Source of the DNA: Axinella damicornis
Lineage: Eukaryota > Porifera > Demospongiae > Axinellida > Axinellidae
Length of the DNA: 64,000 bases
Direction: 5' to 3'
Assembly (NCBI GenBank): GCA_963931865.1
Contig: OZ007510.1
Coordinates: 2,264,472-2,328,471 of the forward strand
Positions 54,001 to 64,000 of the stretch are shown here, piece by piece; positions within the stretch are counted from its first letter, which is position 1; the number at the start of each line of letters is the position of its first letter. The translations under genes and the position numbers were made by a program. Below the pieces are notes generated by a model that worked only from the letters and a program-made list of their open reading frames with translations, was not told the DNA's origin and made no database searches.

Positions 54001-57000
54001 GAGTGGACGGTTAGAAATGAGTGGTATGCTACTGGGCTTGGGTGTTTCTTGTTCTTGACTAGCATTCTGGAAGATTTGGAGTCTGTGGTTGGTACACAGA
54101 CAGAAGTTTACTTGCTAGCCTCAGCTGACGACTGTTCAGCATAGCGTTGTTGCTAGGCAACATGTTGCACGGAGGAATTCAGTCTGCAAGAGCTGGCATG
54201 TCATTAGCGCTCAAAACCCAATGTGTCACTAACACCCACTAACATGTAACCGATATGGGCAATTGACTTCAAGGAAAGTACACCTTTTGAACACCATTGT
54301 CACACAAGAAGGAAGCAAGCATATGTTCATCGCCATGATTGATCAAGTTTCACTCTTCTAGTGGCTAACTAATAGGGCAACTGATCATGAAGTACGTTGG
54401 GTCATTATGCCAACACACAAACACACACACACACACACACACAGATATTTTGCATGCATGCATGTAGCTGAGATCAAGGCACCTGTCCACGCGGCCACTT
54501 AGTGGTTCAAACCTCCCCCACCCCCCCCCCCCCCCCCCCCCATCCCTATGCTGAAAATGAGTAACCACAGTTCTATGCACGTTCGAGAATTGGTTTGGAT
54601 CATCTTGTCAACATCGCTAGGCACACCCATTAACAGTCACGCATGGCTTTCAATGAGAACATGCAACCCACTAGGCTATTGGATGCCAGATCACATGACT
54701 TTGTAGTAACATCCTTAAATAATTACTCTATGCATGCTCACTGCATTCACGCAGGGTCTTCCCTAGTCTTGTTTCCAGGCTCCGATCCTGCCTGCATACA
54801 AGAGCTTGGGAGCAAGCCAAGGTCAGGTCTTACGTCATGCATAAGCAGCAAATTCAGTTCCAGGAGGAGCCTGGGAATGAGGCCAGACTGTACTATCATT
54901 ATGAAATTCAAACTGGGAAACTGAAATCGACACAGCTGGCTCAATCTCTATGACAACCAGATACAAATAATAGCCAGCCTGGCAAGTGCTGAAAACTATC
55001 AGTTTACCGTACTTCCCATAGACAAAACCATGTCTGTCTCAACAGAGCCCATCTAATCACTGTCCACAGTTCCAAAACAACGTAGGCTTCAAGCAGTCAA
55101 ATCATGTTAGAAACAGACAGGAGAAGAAGGAGACATCACTATACAACCATAGACAAAAAGCTAACATACTCAACACTGAAGTCTTGTTTGATCACAGCAG
55201 GCAGCTATGGCCTGTTCATATAATACAGTCCTCAACAGTGTATCTACACATGTAGCAGAATTTGTTGCTTGTGGTATGACAAGTATCTATGCAAGTGACA
55301 AAAGATATGTTGGAAGACCCAGCTGGCTAGCTAAACACACGTCCTTGTAGCCCAAAATATGAATTCTTTTTTTGATGCTGCATATCACATCATACGCATG
55401 CATTCCCACGACCTGTATATTGATCACTGCAGAATGTCTACAGTTATAGATCACTTACTGTATGTGATCAAAAACGTGAGGTGGGAACAGCCTGGGAATG
55501 AGATTGGTATCACATCCAATACCACAGAGTACATGACCGAGTATCAAGTGCCATAGTCAATAGATATGCACAAAAGCTCCTACATTATCACCATGTGACA
55601 ACACCAGCTGTCATTGTTAAGAATTAATTCCACACTGTCTGCCATTTTCAACAGTGGCATACCAGTCCCTGTGCTATGGTTTCAAGCTGTGCCATTCACA
55701 GTCAATTCCCAACAGCTATAGCTACCATATCCACTATACACAGGTGTGAACAGTGTGCTGCAGCCGGCACTTGTACAACAACATTGTAGGCAGTAGGTTG
55801 CTGCACATTAGAGGGAATTGGTATTATGTGTCAGACAGGAGGACGGAGCCACAGGTGTGCTGCAGAGCTGGTCCCACACACACTGTAGCCCAGACAGGAC
55901 TCCCTTATACATACATGAGCTTGGGGAGCGTTAGAGATTCTGAACAGCCAGATGCTCTTACCACTAACCCATGCACTGAGTCCATGCTAGAAGAGCAGCA
56001 TATAAGCTACATATACGTAGCAGCTTTATGTGGAGGCCTCAGTCGAATTCTAATGTATGGATTGTATTCTTGAGTGCCTAATAGTGATCCCAGTCCAGGT
56101 TTGAGGTACTGCATGTGTAAGAAATTAAATCATTACTGAGATGTGTATGAGTTTAGAGCACTGTTTTGACCATAATCTCTACAGTGCTCCATCCAATACT
56201 GGTGGTTGATTTGACTGGATCATCTATAATGGCTATATTCAAGAGCGCATAAGCACTCTTGCTACATTTGATACACTAATAGTGTATTCTCTAGCCATAT
56301 CACATAATTGAAAGTAGATTTGATTCCTATAGGGATGCTAGTCAAGCGTGGTGTAAATTACTGTAGGTACTCTAATTGTGTTGCGATCTTGATGACCCAT
56401 TTTACCTTACGTCAAAGGTTGAATAATTTACATTGCACCCATTCTAATGCTGCATCCATGTGCGAAGCTAGGTATCAGCAGTACAAGCAGAACCTGCAAA
56501 GATGGCGATTGCATCTGGCATGTTGATCGATGTCCAGGGTGAGCTGAAGTAGTTGTGGGTGCCCGTCCATGGATTGCACCGCTTCTACACAGTTCGGACC
56601 TCCTTTCATGTTACCCACTCATGTGCAATGATCACTTAGCGTACACACACAACATTATAGAGTGAAAGTGATCTTGAAATCAGTGTGCTCGGCAATGAAA
56701 TATTTATGACATTGTTTATATACCCACTTCATAATATCATTGCCATTCATATGGCTATTGCTTCATTCGCAACCTCAAATGTGCAGCCACATATTATTGA
56801 CCTCGACTTTTATGTAGCTGTTTCCCATAATAATGAATTCCCGTAAAACGCACGTGAACAGATTTTATTGACCACACCCTTTACATTTCCGTTCTGTGCA
56901 CACCTGATACTACCTGTAGGGCGGGTCCGTTGGTTTACAACAGGAGACAGCACATCAGAAGTCGTTCCTTATACACTGAGTCTCAATGTTTACATCAGCC

Positions 57001-58054
57001 TAGGCAGAACTCTGCGTCTCCCAAGATCAATGTCCTTAGCATTCTGGTTCTCATGGGTAGTATTATGTGGATTATTAGCATGCATGCAAGGTATGCACAT
57101 CAAAGGCAAGGCTCATTCCAACACTGCTACTGACATTCACTGAAGCACCAGGATGTCCTTACACTAACCACTTGTGTAAACTACAAGTGCCATGCCACTC
57201 CAGCCAAAAGGTTTTCAAGTGCCCCCACACAAACTACCCTCCCCCACAACCTAGGTTGATGTAAACATAGTACATAGACAGGCATTGGGGGAGGGGATGC
57301 TCACCCTTCTGTACTGTTCAAAATACATCAATGATCATCAGGCCCATTGACCATCATACCTGTTTTGGGTTTCTTGCACATACTCCAAGTGCTTCAGGAA
57401 GTACTCAGCAGCCTTCTCAAGATGCTCCTTCGATTCTGGAGAATCCTCCAACTTGACACTGTCTCTTTGCAGTTTCAGCCGAGCCAGTGTCAAATGCAAG
57501 TCGCCAAGGTTGTGGTGGGCCTTGGATTTTGATCTACTATCATCGAGCTTCTCGCAGGTGTCCAGATAGCGCTCGTAGCACAGTTTTGCGCGTTGCAGAT
57601 AGCCTGTCTTCCGGTTGGCGATTCCCAGATTGCAGTACGCTTGCGCTTGGTTTTTCTCGTCCCCCAATTCGTTACAAATGGCCAGGTCGTGCGCATGGCA
57701 AACTGCAGCCTTCTCGTAGTTTCCCAGGTAAAAATGTGCGTTGCCCAACAGACTCCATAGAACACTCAGTAACTGCTGGTCATCCGTGCCCAACTCCAGT
57801 GCGGATTCGAGCAGCGGGATGGCTTCACGGTGCTCCCCCTGCTTCGTCAAACACTCTCCCTCGATCGCTAGCTCCTGGCATGTAGGCGCCTCGCGGATGC
57901 CCCCAGCCTCTGAATCCGAGTCGGCGAAGTCGACCAGCGAGATACCATCCCCGGCTAGGTCCCTGGGGTCGATGCCTTCCAGTAGGAATGTCAGGCTCGT
58001 TTTGGTCACGCTGGGCTTGGAGTGTTCCACTTCGAAATCTTCGATGTCGCTCAT
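48838..58054 (-). CDS. TPR-repeat protein with long Ser-rich tail
   Basis: Five exons on the minus strand, phases consistent: 57360-58054 (ATG at 58054), 53074-53161, 52342-52461, 51744-51863, and 48838-49858 (TAA); about 680 residues. An acidic N-terminus ([15 protein letters not shown]) is followed by tetratricopeptide repeats from about residue 60: [76 protein letters not shown]...[28 protein letters not shown]. The helical pattern resembles GPSM2/LGN and other TTC proteins. The last exon is a ~340-residue basic then Ser-rich tail ([16 protein letters not shown]) ending [13 protein letters not shown]. It has no GoLoco motif (FxxLL...DDQR), so it is not a standard LGN. I cannot name the orthologue. 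The 200-N gap lies in the last intron (49859-51743), so a missed exon there is possible. Confidence 0.85.
50974..51012. repeat. Poly-G run next to the assembly gap
   Basis: 39 G, 63 bases from the gap; probably contributed to assembly failure. Confidence 0.9.
51076..51275. other. Assembly gap of 200 N
   Basis: Exactly 200 N, a conventional placeholder length, so the true size is unknown. G/A-rich on the left and C/T-rich on the right. Frames spanning the gap are not real. Confidence 0.99.
51276..51712. repeat. C/T-rich minisatellite
   Basis: Irregular CTTCCCTTTCCCCCTCCT units, ~18 bp, ending 32 bases before TPR exon 51744-51863 on its donor side. Confidence 0.9.
52090..52335. repeat. 23-bp tandem repeat, ~10 copies
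   Basis: Units of CACCCCACCCACACACTCA plus CATG, nearly identical, in the intron next to TPR exon 52342-52461. The open frames in several phases reflect the regular unit, not a gene. Confidence 0.92.
53162..57359. other. Large first intron of the TPR gene
   Basis: 4.2 kb with no exon I can support. Contains AGTAATCTC repeats (53868-53998), an (AC)n tract (54417-54442), a poly-C run (54521-54541), a degenerate TAGCC-family element at 54764-54885 (TAGTCTTGTTTCCAGGC ... GCCTGGGAATGAGGCC), and a half-end near 55488-55505. Confidence 0.6.
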
Positions 58055-58190
58055 GGCGGTCAGTGATTCGTTGTATTGGTTTGTTTTAAAAATAATAAAA
58101 ATACAAAGCTTTAGTCTATAGACGTGCTTCGTGCAAAAATGAAAAAATAATTACAATACACAAACACTTCGATCTGTCGATCCCACGCGC

Positions 58191-58198
58191 TGACGTCA
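58191..58198. promoter_or_regulatory. CRE palindrome upstream of the TPR gene
   Basis: Perfect TGACGTCA 137 bp upstream of the TPR start codon, in a locally GC-rich stretch (CCCACGCGCTGACGTCAC). This is the classical CREB/ATF site and the position fits a core promoter. The site is a sequence match only. Confidence 0.5.
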
Positions 58199-58855
58199 CA
58201 AATCATACCGAGGTCGAGGGTGGGCCGCGTTTCTTGTGCGTGGTGCGCCGACTTGATAATTTGTGTAGTGCAATGGACACTGTTAGTTTTTGCAGTGTCG
58301 ACTGGACACCACTCATTCTCCAAGGAGACTCACTTGCATTTGTATTTCGCACTATATCGCAGCGTTCTCAACTTCTCACTGCACTGGTCTTCACTGGACA
58401 GGAATACTACAGCAAGTGACTGCATTGATGTATTCAGTGGGGGAAGCATACAAAGAGTGCATGGTGGCTGAAGTGCACAGCCAAAAATTAATAACGTGGC
58501 TCACATGCTGTTAATTGCCTCTATGAATGAATCATTAAGGCATTTTTACTGCTTTAGAATGATACTGGGCCAAGATGCTCCTTAAAGCAGACAGAGCAGC
58601 CTTTACCTACATGTATAGGAAGACAAAATACCATTTTCTCTTTTTACTGCCAACTGGACTAGGCTATATCATGAACAGACATGGCCGACGTCCTGGTTAC
58701 TTGGAAAAAGTCTATTATAGAGCTACACCACTTGTACATCTTGGCCAAAGCCCTTGATCAGTATGTACACTCTGAGAACAAGGTATGTGGCTTAATTGTA
58801 TTCACTGCATTGTAAAAGAACACACGTGCACAGTACCAGTAGTGATACTATATTC

Positions 58856-59770
58856 CTACATTCCAGTGTCATACACTTCAGTTTCTGAATTCTGTGCATT
58901 CTCTGCTCGCGTACTTACATTCAGGGCATGTACTAGCATGTGCTTTGGTATCTCAGAACCACGGATCTTCAGTGTGTAGCAAACCTGTTCAATTTTAGCC
59001 AAACTTGATCTCAAGACATACAACTTCCTTGGAATCTCCCGAGAAACTGGCCTGAGGCTTTGGAACCCGCACTGCACTGCCCGAACAAACGGAAGGATCT
59101 CAAATGGAAGGTCCTGATTTCCACTTCCGATGGCATTGATGCTCATCCGCATCAGTTCTCCAGTTAAGTCTGCTACCCCTAACACATAGTCTAGGGGATT
59201 GAGAGGTAAGGCTGTCGTCAGATACGAGACACTCGTGGCTACTGGTAGTTGATCATCTCCCTCCATTTCTTCTGATTTGTTCGAATTCTCTTCTCCGTCA
59301 TTGCGAGCCATGTGTTTTTCAGCTTCATGAAAAGTCAAGTACTTCTGGGTCTCTTCCACTGAAATGAGCTTCCCAGATTTCAAGAATGTGAAGTATGTTA
59401 ATGCTTCAATAAACTCTTGAATACCTGGTGAGTATGCAGAGCGGTATTTGTCAGGGTCTTCACCAACTAATTCACCAGTAATCAATTTCAATATTGCCAA
59501 AATCTCCTTGAACTTTCCGTTGGCCTCTGAGAGAATTTCACTTTTTGTGGGTTCACTGGTGGTTCGGTGCAGCAGGAATATGGTCCTCTTGCTGTGGATT
59601 GTACAGTCTCTGCTCAGCTTGACAAGTCGTTCGTGCTTGTCATGTTTTGCATCCAGTTCCTCTCGATATGTTTGAAAGACTTCCATAAAACGTGAAGGAG
59701 CAGGGGGTGGATCCTTGGGGTGGGATCTCTTTGGGTACCTCGGCTGCTTTTTCTGGTACTGAACTGACAT
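58856..59770 (-). CDS. TSNAX: Translin-associated factor X (TRAX)
   Basis: 304 residues in one exon, ATG at 59768-59770 (MSVQYQKKQPRYPKRSH), TAG at 58856-58858. Partner of translin in the C3PO endoribonuclease, which removes passenger strands and processes tRNA fragments. Diagnostic blocks: ELDAKHDKHERLVKLSRDCT, SKRTIFLLHR, DYVLGVADLTGELMRMSIN, VCYTLKIRGSEIPKHML. The acidic residues needed for TRAX nuclease activity are present: E119 and E122 in IQEFIEA, D201 and E205 in ADLTGE. It therefore looks catalytically competent. Length matches the ~290-residue human protein. An in-frame GTG at 59785 would add five residues, but the ATG is the better start. TTTTTTATAG just upstream (near 59797) may be the acceptor of a 5'-UTR intron. 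The TPR gene lies downstream on the same strand, 0.8 kb away. Confidence 0.96.
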   Translation of the reverse strand: MSVQYQKKQPRYPKRSHPKDPPPAPSRFMEVFQTYREELDAKHDKHERLVKLSRDCTIHSKRTIFLLHRTTSEPTKSEILSEANGKFKEILAILKLITGELVGEDPDKYRSAYSPGIQEFIEALTYFTFLKSGKLISVEETQKYLTFHEAEKHMARNDGEENSNKSEEMEGDDQLPVATSVSYLTTALPLNPLDYVLGVADLTGELMRMSINAIGSGNQDLPFEILPFVRAVQCGFQSLRPVSREIPRKLYVLRSSLAKIEQVCYTLKIRGSEIPKHMLVHALNVSTRAENAQNSETEVYDTGM

Positions 59771-60033
59771 GGTGCACAACTGCACATTAGAGTTCTATAA
59801 AAAAGTAAGATGAGTTCCATCAAGGGATGGTCACCACAATATTAACGTGCTGTACTTATGGCTGCAATGAAATTGCCTGTGACTGCATGATCACATGCAC
59901 CGCGGTACAGCTAAACTACTATTGATCCTGTGACCTTAAAACCCTTTAAGCCCTATAGACGTCATTTAGACCATATGCACTTGTAGGGCTTCTCATCAGT
60001 CCCAAAAAACTTCCCCCCACTAAACGTAGAAGC

Positions 60034-60064
<31 letters not shown>

Positions 60065-61721
60065 CCCCCTTTGCATGTCGTGGGTGGTTTTTGATTTTAA
60101 TGAGATTCATAGACACCACCCAAGGCCTCAAGAAAACATGCAAATTGGTGGTGAAAGGTGTGCCATCAGTCAGATGGGGAATGCTGGGCGAAAATCTGGC
60201 TGACATCCACCTTTGATCTCCGATTGCTGGGCTTGTGGGGGGTCATGAATATCATTAACAGTTTTGCCAGAGAGGTCCCTCCATGTGTGTGAGCCCCACC
60301 AAGTGTGACCGCTGAGGAGCTTATGCTGTGGGAGAGGAGTACCTACGAAGGTGGTATGCGCTGAATGCATGAAAATATGTTGTCTTGGTGGGAAGAATTC
60401 GGTTAAAGGGATATTATTAACCGTATATCTTTTAAAATTCGGCAGATTTTTATTAATTATTATTCATAAGCCTTGCCGAAATAATTAGAAGTACCAAATT
60501 TGTACCAAAATGCAAAAGTGCTGAATAATTTGAAGTGCTACCCATGTTTTTTTGAACAGCTAAATCAAGATTCAAGTCTCAAAAGTGGAAGTATGGAGTG
60601 TCACAAGAGGAAAGTACCAAGTATGTGACACTCCATACTTCCACTGCAAGCAGCTACCAGTAGGGCTAGCTCTAAATGTCTTCCTTTTGGTACAATTGTG
60701 ACACTCCATACTTCCACTATAGCACCTGTGTCAGAATTTTGTCATACGAAGCAAACGATCTCAAACTGTGCCGCAGGCTGTACAATCGATGACTCACCCC
60801 GTGTCATACTCTGCTCATGTCTGTTGACTCTCAAGGTCATGTAGGGCAAGACTTGCAGGAGGTTTGCGAGTGAGGTTCAGCGCAGGCGGTTTTGTTGGCC
60901 TACCAACTGCTTTGGACGAGCTGGTGAACGTGGCACGTCAATCACAGTCGGTTGACTTTGGGGCCTCCTGTGCATTAGCGATGTGTGAGCTTTCACCACT
61001 TGGGGCACAGCACCGAACGCACCTATCTCTGTCGTTGGCTGGCATATTTGGGAATCCCCTTGCCAAAATTAGAGACAATTTGTCCCATTTGTGTGAAGGG
61101 GTGCTGAATAATTAGGGAGGCCAAATTTTTAGAAGATATATGATAAGCCACACCCATACTTAGGGTCACATTCTGGTGAGTAGTTAGTCTTGCAGGCTAT
61201 ACATTCATAAGGGGGACCAACATCTGCTCAGGAATTCCAAAATTGTCATCTTAACGAGGAAGGAACATGCCGTACTATGATGTCAGTGATCAGCAAGGAA
61301 TGATTGTGTTGTTTGTGCCGTTCACTTCTAACCATGAAGGACATCTCACTCGCAAACCTGTTCTTGTTCTCGTTTGAATATCATGTGACCAATACACCTA
61401 TCTAACCTTCACCCATATCTGAATGGCAATGCCTATAGGCAATGGTGATCAGACGTTTCTTTCCCTCCCGGCCAGCAAAACTGGTGAGTAGTCTGGGCAA
61501 CTTCCCACTACAATGCATTCAAGGGTAAGTCACAGATTGTAGACTTTGAATCAACGAGGCATGCTATATTGAGCAAAAGTTGTTTAGTAGTATACTTGCT
61601 CTTTGAAGTTTGAGCTGTTTCAGGTGATTCGCTCAATAGATGTCTTGCAAGCATATATAATATATCTTTAGCTCACTTGGTTGACATGTCTAAGTCTTCA
61701 CTGCATGAAGTGGTCTTGTCA
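59771..61721. other. Intergenic sequence upstream of TSNAX
   Basis: Contains a G run (60034-60061) and three arms of one repeat, AGTGGAAGTATGGAGTGTCA at 60584-60606 and its inverse TGACACTCCATACTTCCACT at about 60624-60645 and 60698-60719, which can form alternative hairpins. A plus-strand frame at 60864-61115 is not recognisable. No gene is supported. Confidence 0.6.
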
Positions 61722-62022
61722 TAGTTTGGTTCCCAGACCCTTCTGCGTTTCGTTTCCGGGGAGGGCGGGACGGGTGGGCTTAGTCTCGCGTGGCCCAGAC
61801 CCTTCCCGCGGCGATTAGTGGGCGGGGCAGGAGGAGGAGAGGAGGGAAGAAGGGTCTAGTGACTCTGAACAGGATGTTGTTGGCTCTGCCGGAATGCTGG
61901 TAGAACCAACCAGATTGAAGCAGCATGTAATTTGTGGCACAATTTCCGCTTTGAGCGCGTGACTAGATTTAGAGTTGACATGGCCGAGAAGATTCAAGAT
62001 TGCCTCCTTAGCAGCTTCACAG

Positions 62023-62277
62023 CTAGGCTACACGCAGTTGATGTCCAAACAAAGCGAAGATAATTTGCGTGCGATATGGACGTCTCCGTGAGTCTCCACA
62101 CAGGTTCTGGAATGTCTCACTGTTAAGTCTCCTTCGCGTACTACTCTTCGGCAAGTCTTTGAGGCAGACGGTACAGCGCTCTTCCTTGATAGCCATAGCC
62201 TCGTTCCCAGGCCGTTTTGGGAGGGAAAAACGTTTCTCCCTCCCAAAACGGCCTGGGAACAAGGCTATGATAGCCAT
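62023..62277 (-). pseudogene. Cys-containing ORF inside the inner element, extended by a MITE
   Basis: 84 codons from ATG 62275-62277 (context GCCATGG) to TAG. The downstream part reads MAIKEERCTVCLKDLPKSST then RRRLNSETFQNLCG...RRPYRTQ, with a C-x2-C pair typical of the first half of a zinc-binding module. The upstream 27 residues are the translation of the inserted 72-bp MITE plus its 9-bp duplication: the insertion fell just after the start codon, is 81 bp in total, and keeps the frame. Origin unknown: a captured host first exon or an element protein remnant. Whether it is expressed is unknown. Confidence 0.45.
62196..62267. mobile_element. 72-bp TAGCCTCG-family MITE (innermost)
   Basis: Hairpin of TAGCCTCGTTCCCAGGCC + GTTTTGGGAGGGA and inverse. 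Perfect 9-bp duplication TGATAGCCA at 62187-62195 and 62268-62276. Confidence 0.95.
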
Positions 62278-62837
62278 GGCTCTAGCTGTGTGCTCGATTA
62301 ACTACTAGTATAGTATATTTGAGGTAAGTCACATGCAATATTACATTTACGGAAGATTATTACATTCCATTTTGCAATGGCATCTTGTTCAGAGTCACCG
62401 GACCCTTCTTCCTCCCTCCCCTCCCCTTTCGCCCCGCCCCACTAATCGTTGCAGGAAGGGTCTGGGCCACGCGAGACTAGGGCGGGCTCTCCCTCCCCTC
62501 CGCCCGTCCCGGTCAAGAAGGGTCTGGGAACCAAACTAGCCTTGACATGCAACAGTCGACTGATGCACTTTTTTGACCTTTGCTTCCGGCCACGCCCCCT
62601 ACAAGGAAATGAAAATTAGGCTTGCGAAAACTAGCCGACATAAAACTTCTTGAGTTACGTTGTAGCTCACCTCGAAAAATGATTCTTTGGCACCGATGGT
62701 CTCCAGCAACGATCGAGATGGAAGGTTTTTCCACGTGCGCCAAATCTCCACCCACTATAATATACTATAGTACATAGCCTCGTTCGGAGTCGTTCCCAGG
62801 CCTACCCTACCCTCATTTGATATTCCCAGGCCTACCC

Positions 62838-62897
62838 TAGCCTCGTTCCCAGGCCTCCGCCAAATAAAATCTGGGCGGAGGCCTGGGAACGAGGCTA
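62838..62897. mobile_element. 60-bp TAGCCTCG-family MITE
   Basis: TAGCCTCGTTCCCAGGCC, CTCCGCC and inverse. No clear duplication flanks it, so it may be an internal rearrangement of the host element. Confidence 0.7.
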
Positions 62898-62982
62898 TAG
62901 GCCTGTTCATCAGTTTGCGTTGACGGATGCGGAAGAGCGGCAGTGTATTATTGTCAACGCAAACCGAAGAACGGGGTAGGCC

Positions 62983-63093
62983 TAGCCTCGTACCCAGTCC
63001 CACTCCCAGCTTTTCGTCGCTGCTTAGTACGGTAAACCGCTTTACCGTACTGCAAGCGACGAAAAGCTGGGCGTGGGACTGGGAACGAGGCTA
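62983..63093. mobile_element. 111-bp TAGCCTCG-family MITE nested in the preceding element
   Basis: Ends TAGCCTCGTACCCAGTCCC and GGGACTGGGAACGAGGCTA; palindromic core CAGCTTTTCGTCGCT. Perfect 9-bp duplication GGGTAGGCC at 62974-62982 and 63094-63102, lying inside the host element's terminal repeat. Confidence 0.93.
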
Positions 63094-63139
63094 GGGTAGG
63101 CCTGGGAACGAGGCTACTATAGTACCTCGCTTGCAGTCT

Positions 63140-64000
63140 TTGAGAAGCGTGGTAAAAAGTAGCTCTATAGAAGGCTTAGAAAGGCCTTCGACAGTGTGCC
63201 TCACCTCCCTCTTGAAAAAATTGAAGGATATTGCATCATGTCCTTCAGTGGTTGATATGTGAATGGCAGAGAGCAGCACTTGCAAGCAAGTAGATGGTGC
63301 AACATCTATTACACCATGCAGTCCAGTGTTGTCTGGGGCACTTGCCACAAGGATGTTTTTGGTCCATTATTATTCCTCATTTACATTAACTGTGTGTCTC
63401 CTTGATGCCACTTTCCAAGGGATCAAAAATATCAATGTATGCAGATGACCGTCATAATTTCTCCTTACCAAGCCTCATTCCCACACAGCCTGGGAACGAG
63501 GCTAAAGCCGATCAACCACCCAGAGAACTATATGGTCACCTGCAGACAGATATTGATGCCATCCAGGAATACATTACATGTAGCACATGTCATTTAACAC
63601 TCGAGCTCAATTCCTCAAAATGCAAATACATCGCTCATTGCATCTAGAAGGAGGCAACCCCAACTACCACCCACTGGATTATTCATTGGCAGTGATACCC
63701 CTGGAACAGGTTGACAGCTATCACCGCTACCTGGGTGTTCTGGGCAGACCACATTAACCTTATATATGCAACAAAGCCAGGAAAGGCTTGTTGGAATGCT
63801 ATACAGGCAGTTTTACACCTTGGCTGACACAGGCACACTACGTCCACATTTAGAGTATGCATGCATGTCGGTTATGGGACCCCTATACAGTCAAGGGCAT
63901 TCAATCACTGGTCCAAAAATTTGTCTGCAAAGCCGGATATGGACTATGAAACCCTTATCACAATGTCGAAGTCGCAAGTCTACAATCCTACCGGTTATTT
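63140..64000 (+). pseudogene. Decayed non-LTR retrotransposon reverse transcriptase
   Basis: Fragments in order but in several frames: KAFDSVPH (63181), FGPLLFLIYIN (~63357), MYADD (catalytic YADD, ~63434), LTLELNSSKCKYIA (~63600), then motifs like YLGV and RPHLEYACMSV toward the window end. These are hallmarks of Jockey/CR1-type LINE polymerases. Stops and frameshifts make it inactive. A TAGCC-type mini-palindrome (AGCCTCATTCCCA...GCCTGGGAACGAGGCTA, ~63470-63504) interrupts it just after the catalytic motif. The element probably continues past 64000. Confidence 0.85.

Larger units (their letters stand above)
61781..62479. mobile_element. Inner element, TAGTCTCG ends, carrying an ORF
   Basis: Ends TAGTCTCGCGTGGCCCAGAC and GTCTGGGCCACGCGAGACTA, with ~45-bp inverted repeats that include a GC box (GGGCGGGGC). 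Flanks GGGTGGGCT / GGGCGGGCT (one mismatch in 9). It lies wholly inside 61722-62538 and itself contains the 72-bp MITE 62196-62267. Confidence 0.88.
61722..62538. mobile_element. Outer element of a three-level transposon nest
   Basis: Ends TAGTTTGGTTCCCAGACCC and GGGTCTGGGAACCAAACTA. 9-bp flanks GTCTTGTCA (61713-61721) and GCCTTGACA (62539-62547) differ at two positions, consistent with age. Nearly all of it is occupied by the inner element 61781-62479. Confidence 0.8.
62774..63115. mobile_element. TAGCCTCG-family element with nested copies
   Basis: Starts ATAGCCTCGTTCGGAGTCG and ends GGCCTGGGAACGAGGCTA; CTATAGTAC occurs on both sides (62765-62773, 63116-63124). Contains two smaller members at 62838-62897 and 62983-63093. 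Confidence 0.75.

Overview
The window is animal nuclear DNA. It has spliced genes with GT-AG introns, homologues of metazoan proteins (INTS7, DLST, TSNAX, CCDC167, a zyxin-type LIM protein, a semaphorin), dense microsatellites, long G/C homopolymers and many small DNA transposons. A semaphorin together with Integrator subunit 7 points to Metazoa. An early-branching invertebrate such as a demosponge is my guess from gene style and repeat content, but nothing here proves it. Positions 51076-51275 are a 200-base assembly gap.

Layout. 0.6-9.6 kb: INTS7 on the minus strand, with 17 coding exons whose splice phases agree throughout; its last exons are not found. 11.0-12.1 kb: three plus-strand exons encoding only the last LIM domain of a zyxin/LPP/Ajuba-type protein. 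12.4-17.7 kb: a repeat-rich block with a hAT-like MITE, a SINE-like repeat, an unidentified minus-strand gene (13.9-15.6 kb) and a second copy of the INTS7 promoter and first exon. 18.0-18.5 kb: the last three exons of CCDC167 (plus). 19.3-30.8 kb: DLST, the E2 subunit of 2-oxoglutarate dehydrogenase (minus). 30.8-42.3 kb: mostly repeats, with possible but unresolved coding fragments. 42.3-44.7 kb: an intronless transmembrane semaphorin (plus). 48.8-58.1 kb: a TPR-repeat protein (minus). 58.9-59.8 kb: TSNAX/TRAX (minus, one coding exon). 61.7-64.0 kb: a nest of DNA transposons and a decayed non-LTR reverse transcriptase. The genes look like unrelated housekeeping and signalling genes; I see no operon-like functional link.

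The most notable content is a family of palindromic DNA transposons whose ends read TAGCCTCGTTCCCAGGCC (or related TAGTTTGG / TAGTCTCG ends) and which are flanked by 9-bp target-site duplications. At least ten insertions can be delimited to the base, including a three-level nest. One 622-bp member carries a frameshifted RecQ-helicase-like gene fragment. Another carries a Cys-containing ORF into which a 72-bp member has inserted in frame. A third may carry a further ORF. This looks like Pack-MULE-style capture of host sequence. The RecQ-bearing insertion has its empty site preserved in a duplicated segment of the same window, which orders the events.
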